From: Myxococcales bacterium
GTDB lineage: Bacteria; Myxococcota; UBA796; SXON01
Assembly (NCBI GenBank): GCA_009692585.1
Contig: SHYX01000051.1
Coordinates: 1 to 30,088 of the forward strand
Direction: 5' to 3'
DNA: 30,088 nt
Positions 17,343 to 24,885 of the stretch are shown one piece after another (positions within the stretch are counted from its first letter, which is position 1; each line of letters starts with the position of its first letter). A program made the translations under genes and the position numbers. The notes under the pieces are model-generated. The model was given only the letters and a program-made list of their open reading frames with translations, was not told where the DNA came from and did no database searches.

Positions 17343-17795
17343 TCATAGCACCCGGGCGGCGAGGACCTGGGCCTTGATGTTCTCGGTCATCTTGCGGAAA
17401 CCCGCATCCAGACGCTCTCGCAGCCCGAGAGCCTCCGCGGCCACGAGCAGGTAGCCGTTGCCGTCGAGGTCGACGTGGAGCGTCACCAGCGTATTGGTGC
17501 TCGGCTTCATCGTCCGCAGGCTGTAATGGAGTTTCCCGTTGACGTGGCGACCCGACAACGCCACGTGGATGCGCCGGCCGCCGTGCTCTTCGTCCAGCCG
17601 GTCGAAGACGTACGACAGGACGCGCGGGCGGGGGCGACTCTTGATGTCCAGATCGAAACAGCCGGTGCCCGTCTCGCGGACGCCATCCCAGGCGCCGTCG
17701 ACGATGGCCTGGTGGTTCCGGGGTTCGCTGAGCCAGGCGAGCACGTCGTCGCGGCGGACTCCCTCGATGAGCACGTCGTTGGTGTACACGGACAT
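17343..17795 (-). CDS. SRPBCC-fold protein of unknown function
   Basis: The 150-residue protein starts at the ATG at 17795. Hydrophobic beta strands and a long C-terminal helix (LDAGFRKMTENIKAQVLA) with a charged early segment (DVLAWLSEPRNHQAIVDGAWDGV) fit the START/polyketide-cyclase fold, which binds a lipid, hydrophobic ligand or metabolite in a central cavity. No specific family is recognised. It is the first gene of the minus-strand run, so its promoter should lie in the 45 bases shared with lgt. It ends 6 bases before the E2-like gene. Confidence 0.65.
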   Translation of the reverse strand: MSVYTNDVLIEGVRRDDVLAWLSEPRNHQAIVDGAWDGVRETGTGCFDLDIKSRPRPRVLSYVFDRLDEEHGGRRIHVALSGRHVNGKLHYSLRTMKPSTNTLVTLHVDLDGNGYLLVAAEALGLRERLDAGFRKMTENIKAQVLAARVL

Positions 17796-17802
17796 GAAGC
17801 CT

Positions 17803-17828
17803 CCCGCCGGAAGCCCGGCGCCGGCGGG
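17803..17828. promoter_or_regulatory. Inverted repeat between the divergent SRPBCC and lgt genes
   Basis: CCCGCCGG (17803-17810) and CCGGCGGG (17821-17828) form an 8-base inverted repeat with a 10-base loop, inside the 45-base divergent intergenic region. It may be an operator affecting both directions or an mRNA hairpin near the lgt start at 17841. GC-rich repeats of this size also arise by chance, so the call is weak. Confidence 0.35.
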
Positions 17829-17840
17829 TTATCCCGGCGC

Positions 17841-18653
17841 ATGGTCCCGTACATCCACATCCCGACGTACCAGCTCGGCCCGGTGCCCCTGGACCCGTGG
17901 GGGATCCTGGTCACGATCGGTTTTGTGCTCGGCCTGGAGATCGCCCGGGCGCGCGGCTTGGCGAAGGGCCTCGACGTCCGCGACATCATCGACGCGCTGG
18001 TGTTCATCGTGATGTCGGGCTTTGTCGGCGGACACCTCGTCCACGTGCTCGCCTACCACCCCGAGAAGATCGCCGAGGAGGGTGTTCGGGCGATCTACGA
18101 AATCTGGGCGGGCTTCTCGAGTTTCGGGGGGTTCCTCGGCGCGGTGATCGGCTCCATCGTCTTCTTCAGGTTCATCCGCAAGGTCGACTACTGGACCCAC
18201 GCCGACGTCATCATGTACGCCTTTCCCTTCGCGTGGATCTTCGGCCGGGCCGGCTGCTCGATCGTGCACGACCACATCGGGCGTCCGACCGACTTCTTCC
18301 TCGCCGTGAACTTCGATGAGATGCGGCAGGGGCTGGGCGTGCGCCACGACCTGGGCCTCTACGAGTGTCTGTTCGCCGTGGTGATCGCCGGCCTGTTCTT
18401 CGCGGTGCGAAACCGACCCTGGCCTGCGGGCAGCTTCCTGGCCCTGTGGTGCCTGGTCTACGCCCCGGTCCGCTTCGCCATGGACTTCCTGCGGCGGACG
18501 GACGAGATCGGGGGATTTCCGACGGCCGACGTGCGGTGGAGCGGCCTGACGCCGGCGCAGTGGGGCGCCATCGTCATGTTCGGCGGGGGCCTGGCCATCG
18601 TGGCGCGGTTACGACGCGTCAAGGCGGGAATTGAGCGCGGGGCAGCGGGGTAG
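17841..18653 (+). CDS. lgt: Prolipoprotein diacylglyceryl transferase
   Basis: This inner-membrane enzyme adds diacylglycerol to the lipobox Cys, the first step of lipoprotein maturation. The window has at least four predicted lipoproteins. The 270-residue product starts at the ATG at 17841, and its membrane segments are evident (GILVTIGFVLGLEIARAR, DALVFIVMSGFVGGHLV, GFLGAVIGSIVFF and others). The family motif reads FGRAGCSIVHDHIGRPTDF: the essential Arg and the Gly-Arg-x-Gly are present, but the Asn that follows (E. coli Asn146) is Cys. The GMSFHGG motif reads GFSSFGGFLG without the His (E. coli His103). Similar variants are known to me from other Myxococcota-like Lgt, so it is probably active. 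It is divergent from the SRPBCC operon. Confidence 0.92.
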   Translation: MVPYIHIPTYQLGPVPLDPWGILVTIGFVLGLEIARARGLAKGLDVRDIIDALVFIVMSGFVGGHLVHVLAYHPEKIAEEGVRAIYEIWAGFSSFGGFLGAVIGSIVFFRFIRKVDYWTHADVIMYAFPFAWIFGRAGCSIVHDHIGRPTDFFLAVNFDEMRQGLGVRHDLGLYECLFAVVIAGLFFAVRNRPWPAGSFLALWCLVYAPVRFAMDFLRRTDEIGGFPTADVRWSGLTPAQWGAIVMFGGGLAIVARLRRVKAGIERGAAG

Positions 18654-18796
18654 CCGACGGATCAGAGCGTGCTGTGAAAGCGGCCTGACGTTGTTACGCA
18701 ATCCGCTGACCCCACGTTACCCGACCCGACGAACCAGGGCGGCACCCATGTCCTCCAAGGCCCAGAGAAGTGCTCCGCGTGCCGGTGAAGGGGTAG

Positions 18797-19165
18797 TCCC
18801 GACCAGGTTCGGCCGACAATGGAATGCACGCCTGGCATGCTGAAAGCAATGCGATGCTGGCCCAGAAGCTCGGCATCGTCGGAGCGCCGCTGATCTTCGC
18901 CAGCGGGCTGTTTCACGAGTCGCCGCTGGACTGGGAGTCCTTCAAGGCCGAGCAGGAGTACCAGGGTACCGTGAACCACGTGGCCGACTCGTCGATGGAC
19001 ATCGTGGCCAATCTCGTGGGCATGGGCATCGGCTAGTTCGACCGGTCGGACGACGCGGTGCAACACGCGGTTGACGTCGGCAACAAAATCCCCGGTCCAG
19101 GCGATCCTGATCCCGCATTCGGCGGCGGTGGTCCGTACGCCGGAAAGCCCTCGAAGGCTTGGTGA
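18797..19165 (+). pseudogene. Gene interrupted by an in-frame TAG, no recognised family
   Basis: From ATG 18824 (ADNG codons precede it) the frame reads a coherent alpha-helical protein. Its pattern HAWHAESNAMLAQKLG, HESPLDW, EQEYQGTVNH and DSSMDIVANLVGMGIG is typical of a His/Asp/Asn-containing domain seen in secreted or toxin-like proteins. A TAG stops it at 19034-19036. The same frame stays open without the TAG for 42 more sensible codons (DDAVQHAVDVGNKIPGPG and on) to a TGA at 19163-19165. That TGA overlaps the GTG start of the next gene as GTGA, the coupling used across this window, so the true gene end is 19165 and the TAG is a lesion. Upstream, a TAG at 18794 breaks the frame, and other frames also look coding-like, so the 5' part is probably damaged too. 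A short functional gene ending at 19036 is the alternative. The 140 bases from lgt to 18796 hold nothing else I recognise. Confidence 0.5.
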
Positions 19166-19704
19166 AACCGAATGCCCTCCGCGCCCTGTCTCGCGGCCTT
19201 TCCGCGACCCTCTTCCTGGCTACCTGTGCGGGAGCGCCAGTGACAGGCTCGACGCTTCCGGTCGGAGTGTTCGTCAATACGACGGGAGATCAGACGATCA
19301 CGGTGTCGGAGGATGCACTCACCTTCCACATCGTCCTGATCGGCAAGCGCGCCGGGCAGGTGTTCGACCGCAGCTACAAGTATCGACTCCGCGACGACCA
19401 CAAGATCGAGGTGTTCCCGGTCCGCGACGTCGACGCCGTGTTCGGCATCGGCAACTTCACCTGGACCGAAAACCAGGGGCGGATCGAGCAACGCCAGCGC
19501 GGCACCGACACCGTGCTCCAGGAATTCGTCCGCCGCGCGCCGCCGCGCGCCGCCCGCGCCACGCGCCGAGGCGTGCCCTCCGGCCATCGGCCCCCTTCCG
19601 CAGCCCCCTACCGCGCCATCCCCTCCGGCCTCCTCGGAATTCCGGGAAGCGCCTACTCGCAGGTCGCGGCGATCCGTACGCGCGAGGCGTCGAACAAGGG
19701 GTGA
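19162..19704 (+). CDS. Probable lipoprotein of unknown family
   Basis: The GTG at 19162 overlaps the upstream TGA (19163-19165). It gives 180 residues with an N-terminal signal (NALRALSRGLSATLFLATCAG). The Cys follows Thr, which is an unusual lipobox. The middle is mixed beta (LPVGVFVNTTGDQTITVSED, FHIVLIGKRAGQVFDRSYKYR, KIEVFPV, VFGIGNFTW). No family is recognised. From about residue 124 the sequence turns into Arg/Pro/Ala-rich text unlike the rest, and its end overlaps the 3' end of the minus-strand lipoprotein by 52 bases. A frameshift near 19530, in a run of GCGCGCC repeats, is possible, so the natural C-terminus is uncertain. Confidence 0.55.
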   Translation: MKPNALRALSRGLSATLFLATCAGAPVTGSTLPVGVFVNTTGDQTITVSEDALTFHIVLIGKRAGQVFDRSYKYRLRDDHKIEVFPVRDVDAVFGIGNFTWTENQGRIEQRQRGTDTVLQEFVRRAPPRAARATRRGVPSGHRPPSAAPYRAIPSGLLGIPGSAYSQVAAIRTREASNKG

Positions 19705-20576
19705 CCGGTCTCGCCGGTGGCGACCCAGGCGTTCCACCCGGGAGTCGCGCGGGAGCGCGTCAGCACGTCGGCGGCACGAACCTCGGTGGGTTCGGCGAGC
19801 CAACGGATGAAGCTCTCGTCGGCGCGCGCGCAGGCGATGCCGACCTGCGCCTCACTGGCGGGGTCGTACGCGAGGTCGTCGTCGGCGTCGAGGAACGCGA
19901 CCGGGCGGAGGAACTGACCGAGCGTCAGACCCAGGTCGTCGTCGACACGCAGGCCCCACATCCCCTCGGCCACCATGCCGACCACGCCTTCGATGGGGGT
20001 GTCCTCGTCCAGAAGAGCGATTCGGATGGACGTACCGGCGTCGGCGACCACCCCCGAGACGGTGAACGGCCCGCCGATCACCAGCTCGCTCTCGGTGCGC
20101 AGACGCAGCTCGACCTCGGCGCTCCCGATCGCGGACCACTCGCGTTGACCGCGGCGGCCGGCTTCGACGGACCAGCCCGCGGGTGCGCCGGCGACGGTGG
20201 CGCTCTGGGACCACACCAGGGCCGGCTGCCAGGACTCGCGGATGGGGCCGATGCTGCCGTCGGTGCGGGCCTCCCGGAAGATCACCCGGTACCGAACGCT
20301 GTCGGGGCCGTCTTCGCCCGGCGTCGGCAGGGCGATGGTGACGTAGCCGTCCAGGTTCACCGGGGCGATGCTCTCCACGCGCGGATACCGGGGCGGGGTG
20401 CCGAGCACCTCTTCGACCAGCTCGGCGACGAGGATCCCGTCGGTCTCGGCGTCGTAGTCGATGAGCTCGGCGCGAAAGGCGGGGGAGTCACTCCCGTCCC
20501 CGAGGGCCGTCGTCGTCTCGGTGGCTGCAGGCTCGGACTCGACGCACGCGAACAGGGACAAAAGGACCGGGATCAT
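19653..20576 (-). CDS. Lipoprotein of unknown family (paralogue of the one at 10614-11576)
   Basis: The ATG at 20576 opens MIPVLLSLFACVES, a signal with lipobox Phe-Ala-Cys, giving 307 residues. A Thr/Ser-rich linker follows. The rest is mostly beta strand (YVTIALPTPG, VRYRVIF, AEVELRLRTESELVIGGPF). The C-terminal part repeats the pattern of the lipoprotein at 10614: VAFLDADDDLAYD, then VGIAC, then WLAEPTEV, then GWNAW, and a last ATCE with Cys. Spacing between the two Cys is similar in both, which suggests a disulphide in a shared domain. The protein is likely exposed on the periplasmic or outer face. No function can be given. It is convergent with the probable lipoprotein and divergent from the small gene at 20675. 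Confidence 0.78.
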   Translation of the reverse strand: MIPVLLSLFACVESEPAATETTTALGDGSDSPAFRAELIDYDAETDGILVAELVEEVLGTPPRYPRVESIAPVNLDGYVTIALPTPGEDGPDSVRYRVIFREARTDGSIGPIRESWQPALVWSQSATVAGAPAGWSVEAGRRGQREWSAIGSAEVELRLRTESELVIGGPFTVSGVVADAGTSIRIALLDEDTPIEGVVGMVAEGMWGLRVDDDLGLTLGQFLRPVAFLDADDDLAYDPASEAQVGIACARADESFIRWLAEPTEVRAADVLTRSRATPGWNAWVATGETGHPLFDASRVRIAATCE

Positions 20577-20674
20577 GAATTCCTCCGCACACCCCGGTGA
20601 TCGGTACCAGCGCCGGCGGAGTTGAGGCCCTTGGGCGTGGGCGTCGTGTTAGGCGCAAGCCGCGAGGATTTCCG

Positions 20675-20983
20675 ATGGCGGCACACTACCTGGACTGGCT
20701 CACCGACCTCTTCGAAGAAGCGCAGGTTCCGTACACCGAGGCCTCGGCCGACTGGCTCGACATGGCGCTGCGTCGGATCGCGGCCACACCGGCGGGGGCC
20801 AGCCAGGAGGACGTGTACCACCTGCTGCGCAAGCGCTGGTTGAATCACGGGCAGCCAGGCCGACAGCTTCTGGCCAGCTTCCTGCGCGACGAGGTCTTCG
20901 CACGTCGCGACTCGCCGCTACGCCCGGTGGAGGGCGAGGGCTACTTCACCAATGAGTGGGCCGCCACCAACGTGAAGGGCTGA
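20675..20983 (+). CDS. Small conserved-looking protein of unknown function
   Basis: This 102-residue protein starts at ATG 20675 with a ribosome site (GCGAGGA) 8 bases upstream. It is mostly alpha-helical and charged (AHYLDWLTDLFEEAQ, SADWLDMALRRIAA, EDVYHLLRKRWLNHG). I see no signal peptide or membrane helix, so it is probably cytoplasmic. It lies 8 bases upstream of the YgfZ-type gene, so the two are probably co-transcribed. I do not recognise the family. Confidence 0.7.
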   Translation: MAAHYLDWLTDLFEEAQVPYTEASADWLDMALRRIAATPAGASQEDVYHLLRKRWLNHGQPGRQLLASFLRDEVFARRDSPLRPVEGEGYFTNEWAATNVKG

Positions 20984-20991
20984 CGGGCGCG

Positions 20992-22047
20992 GTGGGGCTC
21001 ACCCGCACACCCCTCTTCGCCACCCACGTGGCCGCAGGCGCCCAGTTCGGTGAGGTCGCCGGCTGGCTCCTGCCCGCGCAGTTCCGCACCGTCGAGGAAG
21101 AGGCGGCCGATGCCCGGCGCGGCGCCGTACTCTTCGATCTGTCCGACCACGCCGTCCTCGACCTGCTCGGGCCCGATGCCCGCCGGTTCGCCAACGGCAT
21201 GTTCACCAACAACATCCGCGATCTGCCGGTCGGCGCCTGCAATCGCAGCGCGATGGGCGATGAGAAGGCCAAGCTGCAGGGGCTCTTGGAGGTCGCCCGC
21301 GTCGGGGAAGAAGCGCTGCTCGTGGTGCTCGACGGCGTTCCCGCCGCGGAGTTCGTGGCGCGCTACGAAAAGTTCATCCTCTTCGACGACGTCGAGCTGT
21401 GCGATCGCAGTGAGGATCGGGTGGTGGTGCATCTTGCGGGGCCGGGCGGCGCCGAGGTGCTGGCCCGCGCGGGCCTGCCGGCGCCCACGCCGGGCCAGGC
21501 CCTGGCGGCCGCCGAGGTGTGGCTCCTCGGGCGACAGCGCGGTGGGGGCGGGGGTGTGGACCTCGTGGTGCCGACCACCGCCGTCACCGAACTGTGGGCG
21601 GCGCTGCGTGCGGCGGGTGCGGGGATCGGCGGCAGCGAGGCGTTGGAGGCGCTCCGGGTCCGTGCCGGGCGGGTGCGGTGGCCGGTCGACATGGGCGAGC
21701 GGGCGCTGGTGCACGAGATGCGTCTGGTGGAGGACTGCTGCAGCTTCACCAAGGGCTGCTACATCGGCCAGGAGGTGATCAACCGCATCGACGTGATGGG
21801 GCAGGTGGCCAAGAAGGTGTGGGGCCTCCGCATGGTGGAAGACGCGATCCCGCCGGTGGGGGCCGAGGTGAAGCTCGGCGAAGACGTGGTCGGCAGCACG
21901 CGCTCCGGCGCGCGTGAGGGTGGCATCGCGAGGGTGCTGGCGGTATTGCGGAAGGCCGCGTGGCAGCCCGGTCTGGTGGTGGACGTCGTGGCCGCGGGGC
22001 GCACGGTCCAGGGGGTGGTGGAGGACCTGCCGTTCGCCGGGGGGTAG
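20992..22047 (+). CDS. ygfZ: YgfZ/GcvT-like folate-binding protein
   Basis: Taken from the GTG at 20992, 8 bases after the preceding stop, this 351-residue protein begins LTRTPLFATHVAAGAQFGEVAG. The frame is open further up, but only over the neighbouring gene. It has the GcvT-like opening (VLFDLSDHAVLDLLGPDARRFANGMFTNNI), and the YgfZ signature KGCYIGQEVINRI near residue 259, with the conserved Cys. Known YgfZ proteins bind tetrahydrofolate and help assembly or repair of Fe-S clusters. Glycine-cleavage GcvT has no such KGCYxGQE motif. It stands convergent with the large repeat lipoprotein, with 9 bases between the stops. Confidence 0.92.
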   Translation: MGLTRTPLFATHVAAGAQFGEVAGWLLPAQFRTVEEEAADARRGAVLFDLSDHAVLDLLGPDARRFANGMFTNNIRDLPVGACNRSAMGDEKAKLQGLLEVARVGEEALLVVLDGVPAAEFVARYEKFILFDDVELCDRSEDRVVVHLAGPGGAEVLARAGLPAPTPGQALAAAEVWLLGRQRGGGGGVDLVVPTTAVTELWAALRAAGAGIGGSEALEALRVRAGRVRWPVDMGERALVHEMRLVEDCCSFTKGCYIGQEVINRIDVMGQVAKKVWGLRMVEDAIPPVGAEVKLGEDVVGSTRSGAREGGIARVLAVLRKAAWQPGLVVDVVAAGRTVQGVVEDLPFAGG

Positions 22048-22056
22048 GCCGGCGGT

Positions 22057-24282
22057 TCAGAACCCGGTCACCCCATCGCCATCGACGGCGCCGCCGTGTT
22101 CGTCGTCGGTGGTGTGCCAGTTCAGTCCGAAGCTGGAGTCGTTCGCCGGGGCGCGGCTGTCGCCTTCGGGCCAGATCCACGTGTCGAGGTCGCCGCCCGA
22201 GTCCAGGAACAGCCCGATGCTGGGGTCGGCGACGCGGCTGGGGCACTCGTCGGAGTGGTTGCCGAGCCCGGTGGAGTAGTTGCTCTGGGCCTCGTAGAGG
22301 TCGGCACCGTCTTTGTCGACGAGGATGCCGACGCCCTGGCAGTTGCTGGCGCCCGCGGCGAGGCCGCCGTACCGGTACATGTCGTCGCCGCCGTCATCGA
22401 CCAGCATCCCCAGGGAGTAGTCATGCCCGGCGCCCGTCTGCATCGAGTAGGGATCGATGCGCTGGTTGTAGCGGTCGTTGCCGCCACCATCGAACAGCAT
22501 GCCCGTCGCGTAGTGGGCGACGCCGCCCTGGATGTAGTAGAGCGCGTCGTACTGGTCGTCACCCGCGCCATCCGACAACAGGCCGGTACCTTCCCAGTAG
22601 CCGGTTCCCTGGCCGAAAACGCCGTTGACGTAGTCGTCGTTCCCGGCGATGTCGCGCAGCATCCCGAAGCCGCCCGACAGGTACAAGGCGTTGCTGTCGT
22701 CGCGTCGCCCGAATCCGGCACCCTGGCAGAAGGAGCTGTTGCCTTCGCCACCGGGGAGCTGCGGCGAACGGTACAGGGTGAGGCCACCGAATGCGTTGCC
22801 CGGGTCCGCCGTGTAGACATCGTCGCCCCCGACGTCCAACAGCGTAGCACTGGAGCCGGCATAGGCAAAACCCTGGCTGTAGGCCCAGCTCTTGTAGGTG
22901 TCGTCGCCCCCGCCGTCGAGGAGCAGCCCCCACCCGAACACCGCCGAGCCCTGGGCGCCGGCCTCGGCGATGTACACGTCGTTGCCGCCATCGTCGCGCA
23001 GCACGCCGATGCCGAGGGCGCCGAAGCCCTGGCTCATGCGCAGGCTGGCCCAGACGTCGTCGCCGGCGCCGAGGTCGAACGCCATGCCGATGCCGTAGCG
23101 GCCGCTGCCATGGCGGCCGGTGTCCGACGCGGAGGTGCTGCCGTCGCGGCCGTCGGCGTCGGACGGAAGGGCGCCATCGACGTCGCCGCTGTCGGGCACG
23201 ACCTCGTACCCGTAGACGTCGTTCCCGCCCAAGTCCACGTGCAGCGCCACCGGGTTGTTCGCGTTGGCGTTGGCGCCGACCGCGCTGGCGTAGGTGTCGT
23301 CGCCCCCGAGCTCCAGCAGCAGGAGCGTCGCCTCTGCTTCCGGGTAGTAGCTGTCGTCGGTCGAAGGCGCGATCCGGAGCGTCCCGGCCTCGGTCTGAAA
23401 GCTCCAGTCGGTGTCGGTGCCGGCGAAGCGGGCGAGGTCGGCATGTTCGACGGCGAAGGCCACCTGTCGTGCCGGAAGCAGCAGGCGTCGCGGCCCGTCT
23501 TCACCGAGAACCCACTCGGTGGCCGCGTCGTGTTCGGCCAGATCGGCCACCGGGGGGAAGGCCTCCCGAGAGGAGATCACCAGCCCGGCGGCCCCGGCGT
23601 ACAGGCGGTGGGGTTTGTCGATGTCGACGGCCGCCTCGTCCATGGCGTGCCGCGCGTCGATACCCGCGGCCAGGGCCAGGACGATCGGCGTGAGGGCGTC
23701 GGCGAGGTCCGTGGGGAGGGTGGCGGCCGCCGCGGGGTCGTCGCCGCCGCCGGCCGCATCGACGAGCGCCGTGAGCGCCACGATCAGGTCGGCCCGTCCC
23801 GCGTCGATCGGATCGCCCAGGACCTCGATGCCGGCGCCATCGTAGAGCACTCCGAGCGCGGCGGCGGTGGGGTGGGGCGCCACCGCGGCGGCGTCCAGGT
23901 CCGCGGCGTGCTGGCGGGCGAAGCAGGCGGCGACGCGGGGGTCGTGGTGGACGTCCTCGAAGTGGGGCCACTGGTAGGGACCGCGGACAAAGCCGCGCTG
24001 CTCCCAGTCGCGCCAGATCGAAGCGCTGAAACCAAGATCGGCCGCGTCGAGGGCCGCGTCCAGGAGCGCCGCGTCCAGGAGGTCCGCCGGCGCGTCCGGA
24101 TCGCAGCCGATCGAAGGCCCGGCGCTGTCCCACGCGGGGGCCGCGGGGGTTCCGGTGTCGGTGTCGCCCCCCCCGCTGTCACCGGGGTCGGTGCCAGGGT
24201 CGGTAGGGGTCGGACAGGCCTGCAGGGCGAGGAGGATGAGCATGCCGGATGGTAGCGCAAAGTGCGGAACGCGGGGGGTCAT
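22057..24282 (-). CDS. Large lipoprotein with Gly/Asp repeat (probable beta-solenoid)
   Basis: The ATG at 24282 gives 741 residues with a signal ending LLALQACPTPT (lipobox Leu-Gln-Ala-Cys), followed by a Thr/Pro/Asp/Gly linker. The ATG at 24243 is an alternative start. Residues 50-320 are helical and end with a VAFAVEHADLARFAG strand of unknown type. From about residue 325 to 670, units of around 30-40 residues repeat: G-G-D/N-D-x-Y, a short run, then Gln-Gly or equivalent, G-x-G-x-L-x-D, then the next GGDD. Examples are LELGGDDTYASA, LLDGGGDDTYKSWAYSQGF and FDGGGNDRYNQ. Such regular Gly/Asp turns suggest a Ca-binding parallel beta-helix on the cell surface. It lies 15 bases downstream of coaE, so it is probably the last gene of that operon. 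Confidence 0.75.
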   Translation of the reverse strand: MTPRVPHFALPSGMLILLALQACPTPTDPGTDPGDSGGGDTDTGTPAAPAWDSAGPSIGCDPDAPADLLDAALLDAALDAADLGFSASIWRDWEQRGFVRGPYQWPHFEDVHHDPRVAACFARQHAADLDAAAVAPHPTAAALGVLYDGAGIEVLGDPIDAGRADLIVALTALVDAAGGGDDPAAAATLPTDLADALTPIVLALAAGIDARHAMDEAAVDIDKPHRLYAGAAGLVISSREAFPPVADLAEHDAATEWVLGEDGPRRLLLPARQVAFAVEHADLARFAGTDTDWSFQTEAGTLRIAPSTDDSYYPEAEATLLLLELGGDDTYASAVGANANANNPVALHVDLGGNDVYGYEVVPDSGDVDGALPSDADGRDGSTSASDTGRHGSGRYGIGMAFDLGAGDDVWASLRMSQGFGALGIGVLRDDGGNDVYIAEAGAQGSAVFGWGLLLDGGGDDTYKSWAYSQGFAYAGSSATLLDVGGDDVYTADPGNAFGGLTLYRSPQLPGGEGNSSFCQGAGFGRRDDSNALYLSGGFGMLRDIAGNDDYVNGVFGQGTGYWEGTGLLSDGAGDDQYDALYYIQGGVAHYATGMLFDGGGNDRYNQRIDPYSMQTGAGHDYSLGMLVDDGGDDMYRYGGLAAGASNCQGVGILVDKDGADLYEAQSNYSTGLGNHSDECPSRVADPSIGLFLDSGGDLDTWIWPEGDSRAPANDSSFGLNWHTTDDEHGGAVDGDGVTGF
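22280..23310 (-). repeat. Gly-Gly-Asp-Asp-x-Tyr repeat region
   Basis: This is the repeat part of the lipoprotein, with at least eight clear units visible as GGDDxY or GGNDxY. The units are diverged, and unit length varies around 30-40 residues. The number of units was counted by eye. Confidence 0.7.
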
Positions 24283-24297
24283 CTTCGGCGCGCCGAT

Positions 24298-24885
24298 TCA
24301 TTCGGAGCCGCCAACCAGTCTTGCCCACACCCGGCGGGTCGTGGCCTCGAGCTCGACCCGGTCGCCGTCGTTGCCGATGATCGCGTCGGCCAGGCGCACC
24401 TTCGCGGCGGTGGGGAGCTGGGCCGCGAGCCAGCGGTCGATCGTAGCGGCATCGTAGCCTTCGCGTGCGGCGAGGCGGGCGCGCTGTGTCCGGGGTGAGC
24501 AGGTGACCACCACCAGCTTGTCGTAGCGCCGGTAGCTGCCGGTCTCGACCATCAGCGCCGCCTCGATCACCACGGCGGGAGCGGCTTGGGCGGCGATCCA
24601 CGCCTCCATCTGGGTCCAGATGAGCGGGTGGGTGATCGACTCCAGCACCGCTCGTTCGGCAGGGTCCGCCATCACCAGGGCGCCGAGCGCCTGGCGGTCC
24701 AGCACCCCGTCCACGACGACGCCCGGCCACCGCGCCGCGACCGCTGCCAGACCGGACGTCGCCGGCGCCACGACCTCGCGGGCGACGACGTCGAGATCGA
24801 GCACCGGCACCCCATCGCCGCGCAGAATCGCCGCGACCGTACTTTTTCCGGAGGCGATGCCCCCGGTGAGGCCGACGGTGATCAC
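24298..24885 (-). CDS. coaE: Dephospho-CoA kinase
   Basis: This 195-residue enzyme makes the last step of CoA synthesis, phosphorylating dephospho-CoA with ATP in the cytoplasm. The GTG at 24885 overlaps the upstream stop as GTGA. The P-loop GLTGGIASGKST is at residues 5-16. The DLDVVAREVVAPAT segment and the VVIEAALMVETG strand are typical, as is the CoaE lid and C-terminal helix region. It lies between an exported HEAT-like protein and the repeat lipoprotein in the operon headed by the ArsA pair, with no direct pathway link between them. Confidence 0.95.
   Translation of the reverse strand: MITVGLTGGIASGKSTVAAILRGDGVPVLDLDVVAREVVAPATSGLAAVAARWPGVVVDGVLDRQALGALVMADPAERAVLESITHPLIWTQMEAWIAAQAAPAVVIEAALMVETGSYRRYDKLVVVTCSPRTQRARLAAREGYDAATIDRWLAAQLPTAAKVRLADAIIGNDGDRVELEATTRRVWARLVGGSE

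Noticed and set aside
14958..17348. A long open plus-strand frame across the protease and E2-like genes
   Set aside because: It spans two real minus-strand genes with catalytic motifs; the antisense product is His/Arg/Gln-rich without domains.
18613..18626. GACGCGTCAAG near the end of lgt as a third copy of the palindromic site
   Set aside because: It lacks the TACACTT half and lies inside the lgt coding sequence, so it is probably chance.
22096..24255. A long open plus-strand frame antisense to the repeat lipoprotein
   Set aside because: It mirrors the Gly/Asp repeats of the minus-strand gene, which has a lipobox and regular units.
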